Shown one piece after another: positions 19,417 to 28,671 of a stretch of DNA of 64,000 bases. The notes under the pieces were generated by a model. The model saw nothing but the letters and a program-made list of their open reading frames with translations. It was not told where the DNA came from and ran no database searches. This DNA is from Helicobacter sp. NHP19-012 (lineage in GTDB: Bacteria > Campylobacterota > Campylobacteria > Campylobacterales > Helicobacteraceae): contig NZ_AP024819.1 of assembly GCF_019703325.1 (NCBI RefSeq), forward strand, positions 744,001 through 808,000, read 5' to 3'. Within the stretch, counting starts at the first letter, position 1. Every line of letters begins with the position of its first letter. Both the position numbers and the translations under genes were made by a program.

Positions 19417-21249
19417 ATGGAAAAAGAAAGCGAATGGTTACAACAATTCGTGTGCGATGCCAAGCTTAAAGGCGTGGTGATTTTAAGCGGAAATGTGGAT
19501 GATCTTTTTAAAAGCAAGTTTGACATGCAATATAAAAATCTAGATCGCTTTTTGATCGAGTTGTTGCACCAGGAATTGGGCTTTTCAAGCGTGTGGCTGT
19601 GGGATTGCGTGGGCGGGATTGATTATGATCTATCTATCTTGCCTGAGAGTAAAGTTGCCCCACAACCCCAAGATAAAAATCTCTATGACATTGGCGAGAC
19701 CAATACCTCCCAAGATCGCCCCGAGCGAAAAAACCCAGAGGAGTTTTTCTCTGTGATTATGAACGATCTTACCAAGAAGTCAGGGCAATGCTTTATCTTA
19801 GATTACACAGATTATATTTTTGGCACGCAAGCCAGCCTTAGCGAACAAGAACGCCATTGGATCATTCGGCTCAAAAAAGCCATCCAGCGCAACGCCCATT
19901 ACACCTTGGATGCCACTCAAGCCATGCAATCTAAAAATTTGGTGATCTTTTTAGCCCACAAACGCACCGCTTTGCCCTCCTCCTTTTACATCAATGACTG
20001 CCACATCGCTAGCCTAGAAATCCCCTTGCCCAGCCGTCCCGAGCGCAAAAGCTTTATCGAGAGGTTTGGAGAACTCCCCTTTAAACCGCCCATCACCCAA
20101 GACCCCAACAAATTAGCCGACTTCATTGACATGCTAGAGGGTTTTATGCTCAAAGAAATTGCCCAAATTTTGCAACTCTCCCAAAACAATAAGCATTTAA
20201 GCCCCGAAAAAAGCGTGAAATTCTACCGCTACAAACAGAGCCGTAGCCCTTGGGAGGATTTGGACAAGCATAAATTAGATGGCATTTGCCAAGCCCTAGA
20301 AAAGCGTGTCAAGGGGCAAAGTCATGCCATTAGCAAGGTAGAAAAGGTCATCATCCGTGCCTTTACGGGGTTTTCAGGGGCAGCACACTCCAGCAAGAGC
20401 CAAAAGCCCAAGGGGGTTTTATTTTTTGTAGGACCTACGGGGGTGGGCAAGACCGAGCTTGCCAAATCTTTAGCCGAGTTTTTATTTGGCGATGAGAGCG
20501 CATTTTTACGCTTTGATATGAGCGAGTTTAATCATGAGCAAAGCGATCAACGCCTTGTGGGCGCGCCCCCTGGATATGTGGGGCATGAAGATGGTGGGCA
20601 ACTCACCAACGCGATCCGTGCCAAGCCCTTTAGTGTGGTTTTATTTGACGAGATTGAAAAGGCGCATGGGCGCATTTTAGATAAATTCTTGCAAATTTTA
20701 GAGGATGGGCGGCTCACAGATGGGCGGGGTGAAACCGCCTCTTTTGGCGAGTCGGTGATCATTTTTACCTCCAACATTGGGGCGGCTGACAAAGATATTA
20801 GCATTGATGACGATCCTAAAGAAGTAGCACAAAAATTCATGCAAGCCGTGCGGGATCATTTTAATCATACATTAGGGCGACCCGAATTGTTAAACCGCAT
20901 AGGCGATAACATTGTCCCCTTTAATTTCATCAAAGATGAGGACTTTTTGATCGCCATTATTCAAAGCAAATTTGAAAAGATCGCCCAACAAGTCGCCGAA
21001 AAATACAATATCAGCCTAGAGTTTAAAACCCCAAAGGATGCACAAGAGGGCTTTAAGGCATTGGCAAAGAATGTCAATAAAGGGCAAGGGGGGCGGGGGG
21101 TGGTCAATCGCCTAGAAAAACAAATTGTAGATGCTTTGAGTCTTTCTATCTTCGATCAATGGGAAGAAAGGGAGGGTTGTAAAAAAATCTACATCAAGCA
21201 GTCTATGCCCGAATTTGACAGCTTTGAATTTAAGTTAGAGCCATGTTGA
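19417..21249 (+). CDS. ClpB/Hsp100-like AAA+ ATPase with degenerate first ring
   Basis: 610 residues. The C-terminal half is a full ClpA/B D2-type AAA+ module: Walker A GPTGVGKTELAKSL (about residue 343), pore-loop region GYVGHEDGGQLT, Walker B VVLFDEIEKAH, sensor-1 IIFTSN, arginine finger GRPELLNRI, and the small D2 domain (GQGGRGVVNRLEKQIVDALS). The N-terminal half (about 1-280) looks like a decayed AAA fold: it starts VVILSGNVDDLF and has a sensor-like VIFLAHKR, but no Walker A. There is no ClpB N-domain or M-domain, so direct pairing with DnaK of the ClpB kind is not obvious. AAGGAGG precedes the ATG. The next gene overlaps by 7 bp. Probable role: ATP-driven remodelling of a protein target together with the locus Hsp70s. 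Confidence 0.9.
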   Translation: MEKESEWLQQFVCDAKLKGVVILSGNVDDLFKSKFDMQYKNLDRFLIELLHQELGFSSVWLWDCVGGIDYDLSILPESKVAPQPQDKNLYDIGETNTSQDRPERKNPEEFFSVIMNDLTKKSGQCFILDYTDYIFGTQASLSEQERHWIIRLKKAIQRNAHYTLDATQAMQSKNLVIFLAHKRTALPSSFYINDCHIASLEIPLPSRPERKSFIERFGELPFKPPITQDPNKLADFIDMLEGFMLKEIAQILQLSQNNKHLSPEKSVKFYRYKQSRSPWEDLDKHKLDGICQALEKRVKGQSHAISKVEKVIIRAFTGFSGAAHSSKSQKPKGVLFFVGPTGVGKTELAKSLAEFLFGDESAFLRFDMSEFNHEQSDQRLVGAPPGYVGHEDGGQLTNAIRAKPFSVVLFDEIEKAHGRILDKFLQILEDGRLTDGRGETASFGESVIIFTSNIGAADKDISIDDDPKEVAQKFMQAVRDHFNHTLGRPELLNRIGDNIVPFNFIKDEDFLIAIIQSKFEKIAQQVAEKYNISLEFKTPKDAQEGFKALAKNVNKGQGGRGVVNRLEKQIVDALSLSIFDQWEEREGCKKIYIKQSMPEFDSFEFKLEPC

Positions 21250-21827
21250 ATGTCGCCAGCATGCGCTTATGCACACAAGCAGAAGGTCCCGGAAAACGCA
21301 TGGCTATTTGGTTGCAAGGCTGTTTGAAGCGTTGCTTTAATTGCTGTAACCCACACATGCAACCCCTTGTTAAAAAAGAACTCATGCAAGAGGGGGCATT
21401 GATAGAGCAAATTTATTTAGCCTATGAGAAATATCAAATTTGTGGGATCACGCTTTTGGGCGGGGAGCCCCTTTTGCAGGCTAAGGGTTTATTGCCGGTG
21501 GTGCGTTGGTGCAAGCAAAACAACCTATCGGTTTTACTCTTTAGTGGCTACACTTTGGCACAAATACAAAAACTACCCCTTGAGGGGGCACAAGAATTAT
21601 TGGACTTTGTGGATGTGCTGGTGGATGGGGAGTATGTGGACTCTTTGTATGATGAGAGTCGGGGGATTGTGGGATCAAGCAACCAAGAAATCCACTTTTT
21701 TACGGACACTTATAGCCTCAAAGATTTTAAAAGCCAAGTGCAAGTTGAGGTGTTGGTGGATGAGCAGGGAGTGAAATTTAATGGCTGGGCACTCAGCCCT
21801 AAAGACTTAGGCGCATTTAAAGTTTAG
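21243..21827 (+). CDS. Radical SAM activating enzyme, NrdG/PflA-like
   Basis: 194 residues. Cys27-x3-Cys31-x2-Cys34 (QGCLKRCFNCCNPH) is the 4Fe-4S/SAM motif, in the GC-x3-C-x2-C-x-NP context of glycyl-radical activases. LLGGEPLLQ near residue 75 is the SAM-binding GGE; LLDFVDVLVDGEYV and RGIVGSSNQ follow as in NrdG. The family makes a 5'-deoxyadenosyl radical and abstracts a hydrogen from a glycine of its partner. No NrdD or PFL gene lies nearby, but the leftward operon of this locus encodes a protein ending in RVVGYK, which resembles a glycyl-radical loop. Overlap of 7 bp with the AAA+ gene shows they are co-translated. The enzyme class is firm; the substrate is inferred. Confidence 0.9.
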   Translation: MLNVASMRLCTQAEGPGKRMAIWLQGCLKRCFNCCNPHMQPLVKKELMQEGALIEQIYLAYEKYQICGITLLGGEPLLQAKGLLPVVRWCKQNNLSVLLFSGYTLAQIQKLPLEGAQELLDFVDVLVDGEYVDSLYDESRGIVGSSNQEIHFFTDTYSLKDFKSQVQVEVLVDEQGVKFNGWALSPKDLGAFKV

Positions 21828-21835
21828 AGGATTGT

Positions 21836-21988
21836 ATGCAAGATCAAGAAATTTTAGCGTTGTTAGAGGCAATTGCACAGGGTAAAATGCGGGGTAAATA
21901 CCCCGAGCCAAACCCCACAGAAGAGGGCAAAGAGGGCATAGTCGCGCATGCCAAGCGCATGCTCGCCAAAGAGCGCAAAAAACGCTAA
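21836..21988 (+). CDS. 50-residue basic peptide at operon end
   Basis: Starts ATG at 21836 with AGAGGATT upstream and reads MQDQEILALLEAIAQGKMRG, a GKYPEPNPTEEGKEG linker and a basic end HAKRMLAKERKKR. It begins 8 bp after the radical SAM stop and ends 2 bp before the stop of the convergent Hsp70-like gene. Base use and the acidic-to-basic pattern look like a real small gene; the C-terminal half could be an adaptor tail. Function unknown. Confidence 0.6.
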   Translation: MQDQEILALLEAIAQGKMRGKYPEPNPTEEGKEGIVAHAKRMLAKERKKR

Positions 21989-21990
21989 CC

Positions 21991-24693
21991 CTATAATTCT
22001 ACTTTTTGGATTGGGCTTAAATAGCTCTCATTTGCTCGCCCCTCATCAGTAGCCACCACAAACTCAAAGGCACTCGGGCTCACCAGACGGATAAAAATAA
22101 AAGCATGGGGGTTGCTCACGCCCGTTTCTAGGGATTTTTTCTTAATGGCCGGGTCGCTTAAGTGGCAATTATAGGGATTGGGTTGCAAGGTGTAGTAAAG
22201 CTCAAATCGGCTTTCACTCGCATCTAAGAATTTAACCCATTGGTGGCGGATAGGATTCCTCTCAAGTACAATTTCAAATTTTTGTTTGCGCCCCCGCCCC
22301 AAGATGTATTTAGAATGCGCCCCCCCGCCTTGTGTGTAATTGTTGATGACTTGGATTTGTCCGCCTTTACGGGTGCGTATCAACCCAAAAGCGACCCCTG
22401 TTTTGCCATTGGGCTTGGCTAAATCACGGCTTTCTAGGGGCGGATAGACTTGGTAGCGGGCTTGGGTGTCTTGGGTGATTTGATTAATCTTTGCTTCAAA
22501 GAGTTCTTGCACAAGACGCGATTTACTCGCATTGCCCGCCAAGAAAATATGGAAAGTGTTGATGTCTCTTGCCTCTTGCACGCGCTCAAAATACGCATCT
22601 GTGGCGCGCCAAAACTCGCTAAAGAATAAATCTACCCCCCTTTTAATGCGCTCTTTGAAAAGATTTTGCACTTCTTGGGTGCTAAAATCCAAATCCACGC
22701 CGGCGATGTTTTGCCCACCGCTATCAAAGAGGTTTAAAGACAACACCCCCTCATCTTCAAACTCTCTACCCTCCCAAAGGGGGCGGAGTTTCTCCATGAG
22801 GGTTTTAGTGTTGGTGTGGGCTTCTGCCGAGTCGTTTAACAAGGTTTCAATGCCTAAAGTGCCTTGCCCCTCGGCGGGTTTTTTAAAGGGGATTTGCCTA
22901 GACAACAATAAAGCTTGGTTGCGCTTAAAAATTGCAAAGCTGGCTAATTCCAATAAATGCTCCCCGCCTAAAAAGCGATCCCCTGCCCCGCCAAAATGCT
23001 CCAATTCATAATCATAGCGGCTAGATTCTGGCGTGCCCTGCAAAACCCCAAAGTCAAAATCCGTTGTCCCACCCCCAAAGTCAAAGACCCCATAATACAC
23101 CCGCTCGTTTTCGCTCGGATCAAAATTATAATTTTCTAAAGCGATGATCGCATAAGCCGCCGGCTCGCTTGCCCCTTCTTCAACTTTAAGTTGTTCTACC
23201 ACCTTTTGAGAATGCAAAGTATTGGGCAAGGATTTAGCCAAGCCTCTTTTAAAACTCTCTAAGATCATGTTACGCACCGCTGGCTCGTAGGTGACCGGGA
23301 AGGATAAGAGATAATTTAAAAACACCCCATGGTGTTGGTTGTTGATGTATAGACCCAGATAGTAGGCATAAAGCTCGATGGGGTTTAAATCCCCCTCTTT
23401 GATCGCTAGACTCTCCTTGATCTCAAAATGTGCCCCTTGTTTGTCTAAAATTTGTAATTTTCTCTGCTTGTCCCCCGCCCATTGCTTTAACCCGCTCAAA
23501 TAGGCGTTGTAATCGCTTGAGGGGCTGCCTAAAAAGGCGCTATAAGCGGCGTGGGAGACTTGCACTTGATCCCATTTTGTGGGGGGTCTGCCTCTTTGGG
23601 ATTTATAGGCTTGTAAAAAGCTGGCTAAATCGTTAAAGCTTAAAATAGTGGGGTTTTCATAGTGGTTTTTCTCAATCTCTTGGGTTAAATCCCCTAACCC
23701 TACGCGCATGGGCACGCTTTGGTTTTCCTCTTGGCACACCACGACACTACTAGTCGTGCCAAAATCAATCCCCACTAGCCCCTCTTTGATGTCCGCTTTG
23801 GGGTTTCTAGCAATCAAGGGCTTTTCAAAACGCACAAAAGTTGCCCTAGACACGCTCAAACTCTCTGCTAAGTCCCACAGCTCCCAAGATCCCCGATTAG
23901 CATCGCTTAAAATTTTAGGGTCATAGGGGGTGATGTCGGCACGCACTCTGTCAGCTTGGAGTAGGGCATTAATGTAATCTTGTGCCCACTCTTGGGGCAT
24001 AGTCAAGCCCTGCACGCTTTTAATGCTCTTTTTAGAGTCAAGGCGTATTTTGACAAATAAATACACGAGCCACACCACAGACACAAATAAAATGATTTGC
24101 AAAGCAAAGAGGATTAAAGACCCAAAAATCGCCCAAAGCACGCCCAAGACCATGATGCCTGCTAAAATGCTTGTCAAAAGCAAGGACACATGCGACAAGT
24201 AGCGTGAGGCTTGGGTGTTTTTGTCCAAAATGTCTTGCCACGCATTTTGATACACTGCCCTCACTTTATCCCTAAAGGGAGCATTGTTATTGGTTGTTAA
24301 AAACACAAAAATAGAATAGCCCATCCACAAGAAAGCACAGTAAGAGAGAAAATATAACCCCTCACTTGTGGCTGATACAGCGATGGCAAACACTAAAACC
24401 CCTACAACCCACGCAATCAAGCGATTCTTAAGCCAAAAAAAGCGTTCCTCTTTAAAAACTCTTGTGAAAAATGGACTGCCCCATCTTTGAATCAGCCGAT
24501 ACCAAAGCACTCCCTCAGCCCAGCACAAGCCAAAGACAATCCCAAAGCACACCAAACCCAAACAAAAATCCCACACAAATTCCAAGAAAGATTTCAGCAT
24601 GCCCGGGGCAATTTTCTCTGTAACCCACACCACAGCCCCCAACACGGCGAGCAACACCACAGACCCCCGCATTTTTGCAACCCATGCCATCAT
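21991..24693 (-). CDS. Membrane-anchored Hsp70-like ATPase
   Basis: 900 residues, last gene of the leftward operon. Residues 1-215 hold about six membrane helices (for example SVVLLAVLGAVVWVTEKI, LLTSILAGIMVLGVLWAIFG). After a linker shared with its neighbour (YDPKILSDANRG) an Hsp70/actin-fold ATPase follows: phosphate-1 GIDFGTTSSVVV near residue 311, phosphate-2 GVFDFGGGTTDFDFG near 538, adenosine motif FLAGNASKS near 716. There is no classical DnaK peptide-binding beta domain; the C-terminus is instead a domain shared with the paralog, ending SAFEFVVATDEGRANESYLS. GGGAGG sits 5 bp before the ATG. It probably ties the chaperone-like machine to the inner membrane. Confidence 0.9.
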   Translation of the reverse strand: MMAWVAKMRGSVVLLAVLGAVVWVTEKIAPGMLKSFLEFVWDFCLGLVCFGIVFGLCWAEGVLWYRLIQRWGSPFFTRVFKEERFFWLKNRLIAWVVGVLVFAIAVSATSEGLYFLSYCAFLWMGYSIFVFLTTNNNAPFRDKVRAVYQNAWQDILDKNTQASRYLSHVSLLLTSILAGIMVLGVLWAIFGSLILFALQIILFVSVVWLVYLFVKIRLDSKKSIKSVQGLTMPQEWAQDYINALLQADRVRADITPYDPKILSDANRGSWELWDLAESLSVSRATFVRFEKPLIARNPKADIKEGLVGIDFGTTSSVVVCQEENQSVPMRVGLGDLTQEIEKNHYENPTILSFNDLASFLQAYKSQRGRPPTKWDQVQVSHAAYSAFLGSPSSDYNAYLSGLKQWAGDKQRKLQILDKQGAHFEIKESLAIKEGDLNPIELYAYYLGLYINNQHHGVFLNYLLSFPVTYEPAVRNMILESFKRGLAKSLPNTLHSQKVVEQLKVEEGASEPAAYAIIALENYNFDPSENERVYYGVFDFGGGTTDFDFGVLQGTPESSRYDYELEHFGGAGDRFLGGEHLLELASFAIFKRNQALLLSRQIPFKKPAEGQGTLGIETLLNDSAEAHTNTKTLMEKLRPLWEGREFEDEGVLSLNLFDSGGQNIAGVDLDFSTQEVQNLFKERIKRGVDLFFSEFWRATDAYFERVQEARDINTFHIFLAGNASKSRLVQELFEAKINQITQDTQARYQVYPPLESRDLAKPNGKTGVAFGLIRTRKGGQIQVINNYTQGGGAHSKYILGRGRKQKFEIVLERNPIRHQWVKFLDASESRFELYYTLQPNPYNCHLSDPAIKKKSLETGVSNPHAFIFIRLVSPSAFEFVVATDEGRANESYLSPIQKVEL

Positions 24694-24718
24694 TCTAGCC
24701 TCCCTTATCTGTTTATTT

Positions 24719-27700
24719 TCATAACTCCACTTTTTGCACGCTGCTTAAATAATTCTCGTCTGCTAGCCCTTCATCAGTGGCCACCACAAACTCAAAGGCA
24801 CTGGGCGCAACTAAACGGATAAAAATAAAAGCATGGGGGTTGCTCACCCCCGTTTTTAGGGATTTTTTCTTAATGGCGTGATCCTCAAGGCTTAAATGAT
24901 TATTGGCCGCGCTGGCTTGCGTGGTGTAATACACCTCAAATTGGCTCTCGCTGGCATCTAAGAATTTGACCCATTGGTGGTAGGGGTGATCGCGATCGAT
25001 GAGCGTATAAAACTTGCGCTTTTTGGATCGCCCTAGATAGTATTTAAAGCGGATGTTTTCTTCCACATTCGAGTCGATGACCTGAATAGACCCGCCCTTG
25101 CGGGCTTGCACCAAACCAAAGGCGACCCCGGTTTTGCCATTGGGTTTAGCAAAATCCGCACTCTCTAAAGGGGCGTAGAGTTTGTAGCTAATGGGGGTTT
25201 GGGCTTGGTTGGCATCTTGCTCGCTGATTTGGGCGATCTTTGCTTCAAAGAGTTCTTTGACGAGGGGCGATTTGCTCGAATTGCCCGCTAAGAAAATGTG
25301 AAAGGTGTTAATGCCCCGCCCCTCCTCTAACATGCCTTTCTTTTCAAAAAAGCGCGCGGTTGCCCTAAAAAACTCGCTAAAAAAATTATCCACCCCTCTT
25401 TTAATGCGCTCTTTAAAAAGCTCTTGCGCTTCTTGCACGCTAAAATCCAAGCGCACGCCCACGATCTCTTGCCCGTGGCTATCAAAGAGGTTTAAGGCCA
25501 ATTCGCCCTCATCGCTAAACTCTCTGCCCTCCCATAAGGGACGCAATTTTTCCACTAGGTTTTTAGTGTTGCTACGGGCTTCTTGGCTTTGACTAAGCAA
25601 CACCTCACTGCCGGCAAAAATTTGCCCCTCAGCTGCCCTTGTGAAAGGGATTTGCTGCTTTAACAATAAATTTTGGTTGCGCTTGAAAATTTCAAAGCTG
25701 GCTAGCTCTAATAAATTTTCGCCCCCCAAATAGCGATCCCCGCCCGCGCCAAAATGCTCTAAGACATAATCATAACGGCTATGCTCGGGTGCCTCCATGA
25801 ATAGTCCAAAGTCAAAATCTGTCGTCCCGCCCCCAAAGTCAAAAACCCCATAATACACCTGCTCCTCATCGCTAGGCTCAAAGCCATAGCCCTCTAAAGC
25901 GCTGATCGCATAGGCGGCCGGCTCGCTTGCCCCCTTTTCAACCTTGAGGCGATCTAGCACCCCTTGAGCATGCAAAGCATTGGGCAAGGATTTAGCAATG
26001 CCCTTTTTAAAGCTCTCTAAGATCATTTCACGCACCTCTAGCTCGTAGGTTACCGGGAAGGACAAGAGGTAATTTAAAAAAATCCCATTGTATTGGTTGT
26101 TGATGTAAAGCCCTAGATAGTAGGCGTAAAGCTCAATGGGGTTTAAATCCCCCTCGCTCAAATCCAAGCTCCCCTTTAGCTCAAAATGCGCCCCCTGTTT
26201 GTCTAAGATTTGCATTTTTCTAGACTTATCCCCGGCCCATGCCTTGAGCGCGCTGAAAAAAGAATTGTAATGGTGGGAGGGGCTGTTGTGCATGTCGTTC
26301 TTGGCTTCGTGGGCGATTTTCACGCTCTCCCATTTGGTTTTGGGGCGGCCTTTTTGGGCGTTGTAGGCTTGTAAAAAGGCGGTCAAATCGTTAAAGGCGA
26401 TGATGGTGGGGTTTTCGTATTGGATTTTTTCGATCTCTTGGGTTAAATCCCCTAGTCCGATGCGCAGGGGATAAATGTGCGCGCTCTCCTCTTGGCACAC
26501 CACAACGCTGCTTGTGGTCCCAAAGTCGATCCCCACAATCCCCTCTTTAATGTCGGCTTTGGGGTTGCGCGCCATAACCGGGCTTTTAAAGGGGACTAGC
26601 TCGCCCTCGCCTGTGCCTTGATCCTCCCAAAGCTCCCATAGCCCGCGGTTGGCATCGCTTAAGATTTTAGGGTCGTAGGGCTTGAGATTGGCACGGATTG
26701 TATCGGCTTGCAAGAGTTCTTCAAAGCAATCCTCCCTAGCGCTTAGGGCTTTGGGGTCTTTGAGGGTGTATTTTTGTGCTTGGGGGTCGTAGCTAAAGGC
26801 TTGCAACACGGCATGATCGGGGCTTGATTTTAGAGAGTCTAGGATTTGGATTTTCACATTTTGCAAGGCTTCTTGGTAGGTTTGTTCTATGGCTTTCTCA
26901 AGGGGTCGTCCTTGTGAGTTGCTGATTTTTAAGATTTTTGCTAAAAAATCCTTTTGTTCTTGGGTGGCAAGCTCGCTAAAAGTGTAATGCCGCAAATAAT
27001 TTTGTATGTTCGATGTGCGGTTACTGCGCTTATCGTCACTCAATGCATTTAGCCAATTTTGCCCCTCTAAACATTTAATGCCAATTTGGGTTTTTGGGGT
27101 GTTATAAAAGCGTTGGAAGATCTCTTTTAAGGATTGGGGGGTGGGGACAAGGTCTAAAAACCATCGGGTGCAGTTTTGGTTGTAATCGCCAAACAATCTA
27201 TCGTTATCTCCGAGGTGGTAGTAATAATTGTTATCCCTCAAATAATTTTCACAAGAACTATCCAAAATATCTAGGCTGTTACGCCAAATGCGGATACCAT
27301 TTGTAATTTTTTGTTGTTGTTGGTCTCTTAAGACGAGCAATTTAGGACAAAGACTTTTAAAAGCATTTTTCACTTGCTCTTGGCTAAATTTGGTGTCGTG
27401 GTAGGCATCGCCGGCTAAATGGGCGCATAGAACATGTAGTGGGCTTGGGATATAGCCATAATAGCCATTTTTGTTATTAAAATACACAAACCCAAAAAGC
27501 TTTTGTTGGGGCAAGTAAAAGCTTGTTTTATTGAGCGCGATCACCTCTGTTTTTGTGGCGTGTTCTTTAAAAAGCTCAAAGCATGCCACAATGTGCTTGG
27601 TGAAGGGCTGTTTGGGATTCTCTAAATTTTCATTTTTGATAAACTCTTGCCAGCTTGCTCCCATTTGCGTTTCTAAGGCTTCTTTAGAAAGGTAAATCCC

Positions 27701-27724
27701 CTCGATGGTTTTGATATGTTCCAT
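24719..27724 (-). CDS. Hsp70-like ATPase with unique N-terminal domain
   Basis: 1001 residues, paralog of the next gene. Residues 1-340 form a soluble region of unknown fold (MEHIKTIEGIYLSKEALETQ; many aromatic and basic residues around YLRDNNYYYHLGDNDRLFGD). The Hsp70 core follows: GIVGIDFGTTSSVVVCQEE near residue 395, YYGVFDFGGGTTDFDFG near 631 and FLAGNSSKS near 810. The C-terminal 180 residues match the paralog closely (GVSNPHAFIFIRLVAPSAFE). GGGAG is 6 bp before the ATG; spacing to the gene before is 9 bp and to the gene after 25 bp. The two Hsp70s arose by duplication of the ATPase and C-terminal parts, with different N-terminal modules: soluble here, membrane in the other. Confidence 0.9.
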   Translation of the reverse strand: MEHIKTIEGIYLSKEALETQMGASWQEFIKNENLENPKQPFTKHIVACFELFKEHATKTEVIALNKTSFYLPQQKLFGFVYFNNKNGYYGYIPSPLHVLCAHLAGDAYHDTKFSQEQVKNAFKSLCPKLLVLRDQQQQKITNGIRIWRNSLDILDSSCENYLRDNNYYYHLGDNDRLFGDYNQNCTRWFLDLVPTPQSLKEIFQRFYNTPKTQIGIKCLEGQNWLNALSDDKRSNRTSNIQNYLRHYTFSELATQEQKDFLAKILKISNSQGRPLEKAIEQTYQEALQNVKIQILDSLKSSPDHAVLQAFSYDPQAQKYTLKDPKALSAREDCFEELLQADTIRANLKPYDPKILSDANRGLWELWEDQGTGEGELVPFKSPVMARNPKADIKEGIVGIDFGTTSSVVVCQEESAHIYPLRIGLGDLTQEIEKIQYENPTIIAFNDLTAFLQAYNAQKGRPKTKWESVKIAHEAKNDMHNSPSHHYNSFFSALKAWAGDKSRKMQILDKQGAHFELKGSLDLSEGDLNPIELYAYYLGLYINNQYNGIFLNYLLSFPVTYELEVREMILESFKKGIAKSLPNALHAQGVLDRLKVEKGASEPAAYAISALEGYGFEPSDEEQVYYGVFDFGGGTTDFDFGLFMEAPEHSRYDYVLEHFGAGGDRYLGGENLLELASFEIFKRNQNLLLKQQIPFTRAAEGQIFAGSEVLLSQSQEARSNTKNLVEKLRPLWEGREFSDEGELALNLFDSHGQEIVGVRLDFSVQEAQELFKERIKRGVDNFFSEFFRATARFFEKKGMLEEGRGINTFHIFLAGNSSKSPLVKELFEAKIAQISEQDANQAQTPISYKLYAPLESADFAKPNGKTGVAFGLVQARKGGSIQVIDSNVEENIRFKYYLGRSKKRKFYTLIDRDHPYHQWVKFLDASESQFEVYYTTQASAANNHLSLEDHAIKKKSLKTGVSNPHAFIFIRLVAPSAFEFVVATDEGLADENYLSSVQKVEL

Positions 27725-27733
27725 ATTTGCTCC

Positions 27734-28660
27734 CTAAAGTTTGATCACAGATTGTCTTTTGATTTCCCCGCTTTTAGTGTGTAGGTAGCCACGCAACAAC
27801 ACTTGGGTGATGTTCCCGCTGGCGTTCAAGCTGGAGTGGTGGCGTTGGTGCTTGGTGGGGTTGTAGGGCTGCCCCACTTCTAGGGGGTCTAGCTTGTAAG
27901 GGGTGGCTTTTGCATAGTAGCCAAAGAGGGCATAAAAGATTTCTACAAGAATTTGCGCCCCTTCTTTGTTTTCCTTCAGGGCGTTGTGGGTGTAATCCCA
28001 CAGCATTTCAATATTCTTGCCCTGCGTGCCGATAGCCAAAAAGGCAAGCGGATCGTTTTCGCTAAAAAGATTGCTCAAACCCTGCTTGAGGCTAGGGGGC
28101 AGAGTTAAAAACAATTCATAGGCTTGCACTTGATGCCTTTTTAAGTCTGCTTTTGTGTTTTCTAGCTCTTTTTGTGTGCTCTCCAGCACGCTTTGGCTTT
28201 GGTTTAATTCTGCTTGCGCTTTTGCTAGCTTGGCTTGGTTTTCTCTCTCTATTTGTTGCAAGGCTAGTAACTCTTGTTTTAGTTGCGCTAGGGCAGTTTG
28301 TTGCTCTTGGATTTGCGCCTTTGCCTCGTTATATTGTTGCCTTGCCTCTTGCTCGGCTCTCTCAACTTGCGTTAAAAGTGTGGTGTCCCTGCGTTTAAGA
28401 AGATTTAATAACCATTGAAACATCGCCTCTTGCACCTCGCTATCTTGAAATAATTCTAAAACTTGGGATTTTAAAGGGTTTTGCGCATTTAACGCTTGCG
28501 CTTGCTCCATATTTTGCCTTTGCCAAACTTGCCCTTTACCTTGCTCTAGCGTTTGCCCCTGCAAATTTGTATCTTGCGCCCCTTGTGCGCTTGCTAAACC
28601 ACCTAGCCCGCCCTCTTGGGAGTCTCTTTGTATCTGTGTTAAATCGTCATTTTTGCTCAT
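27734..28660 (-). CDS. Coiled-coil protein, possible Hsp70 co-factor
   Basis: 308 residues from the ATG at 28660, which has AAAGG at the right distance (a GTG two codons earlier overlaps that site). Residues 1-75 are Gln/Gly-rich and disordered-looking; about 95-175 is a long coiled coil (VERAEQEARQQYNEAKAQIQ, ELNQSQSVLESTQKELENTK); the C-terminal 130 residues form a small globular domain (AYELFLTLPPSLKQGLSNLF, later ITQVLLRGYLHTKSGEIKRQ). Coiled coil followed by a small domain next to Hsp70 genes is the layout of GrpE nucleotide exchange factors, but I see no GrpE signature, so that role is an inference from layout and place. Confidence 0.8.
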   Translation of the reverse strand: MSKNDDLTQIQRDSQEGGLGGLASAQGAQDTNLQGQTLEQGKGQVWQRQNMEQAQALNAQNPLKSQVLELFQDSEVQEAMFQWLLNLLKRRDTTLLTQVERAEQEARQQYNEAKAQIQEQQTALAQLKQELLALQQIERENQAKLAKAQAELNQSQSVLESTQKELENTKADLKRHQVQAYELFLTLPPSLKQGLSNLFSENDPLAFLAIGTQGKNIEMLWDYTHNALKENKEGAQILVEIFYALFGYYAKATPYKLDPLEVGQPYNPTKHQRHHSSLNASGNITQVLLRGYLHTKSGEIKRQSVIKL

Positions 28661-28671
28661 ATTCACCTTTC

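Noticed and set aside
21991..27724. Calling either Hsp70-like gene dnaK
   Set aside because: Length, N-terminal modules and C-terminal domain differ from DnaK; only the ATPase motifs are shared.
27734..28660. Calling this gene grpE
   Set aside because: The layout is similar, but no GrpE signature was found; housekeeping GrpE is normally with dnaK.
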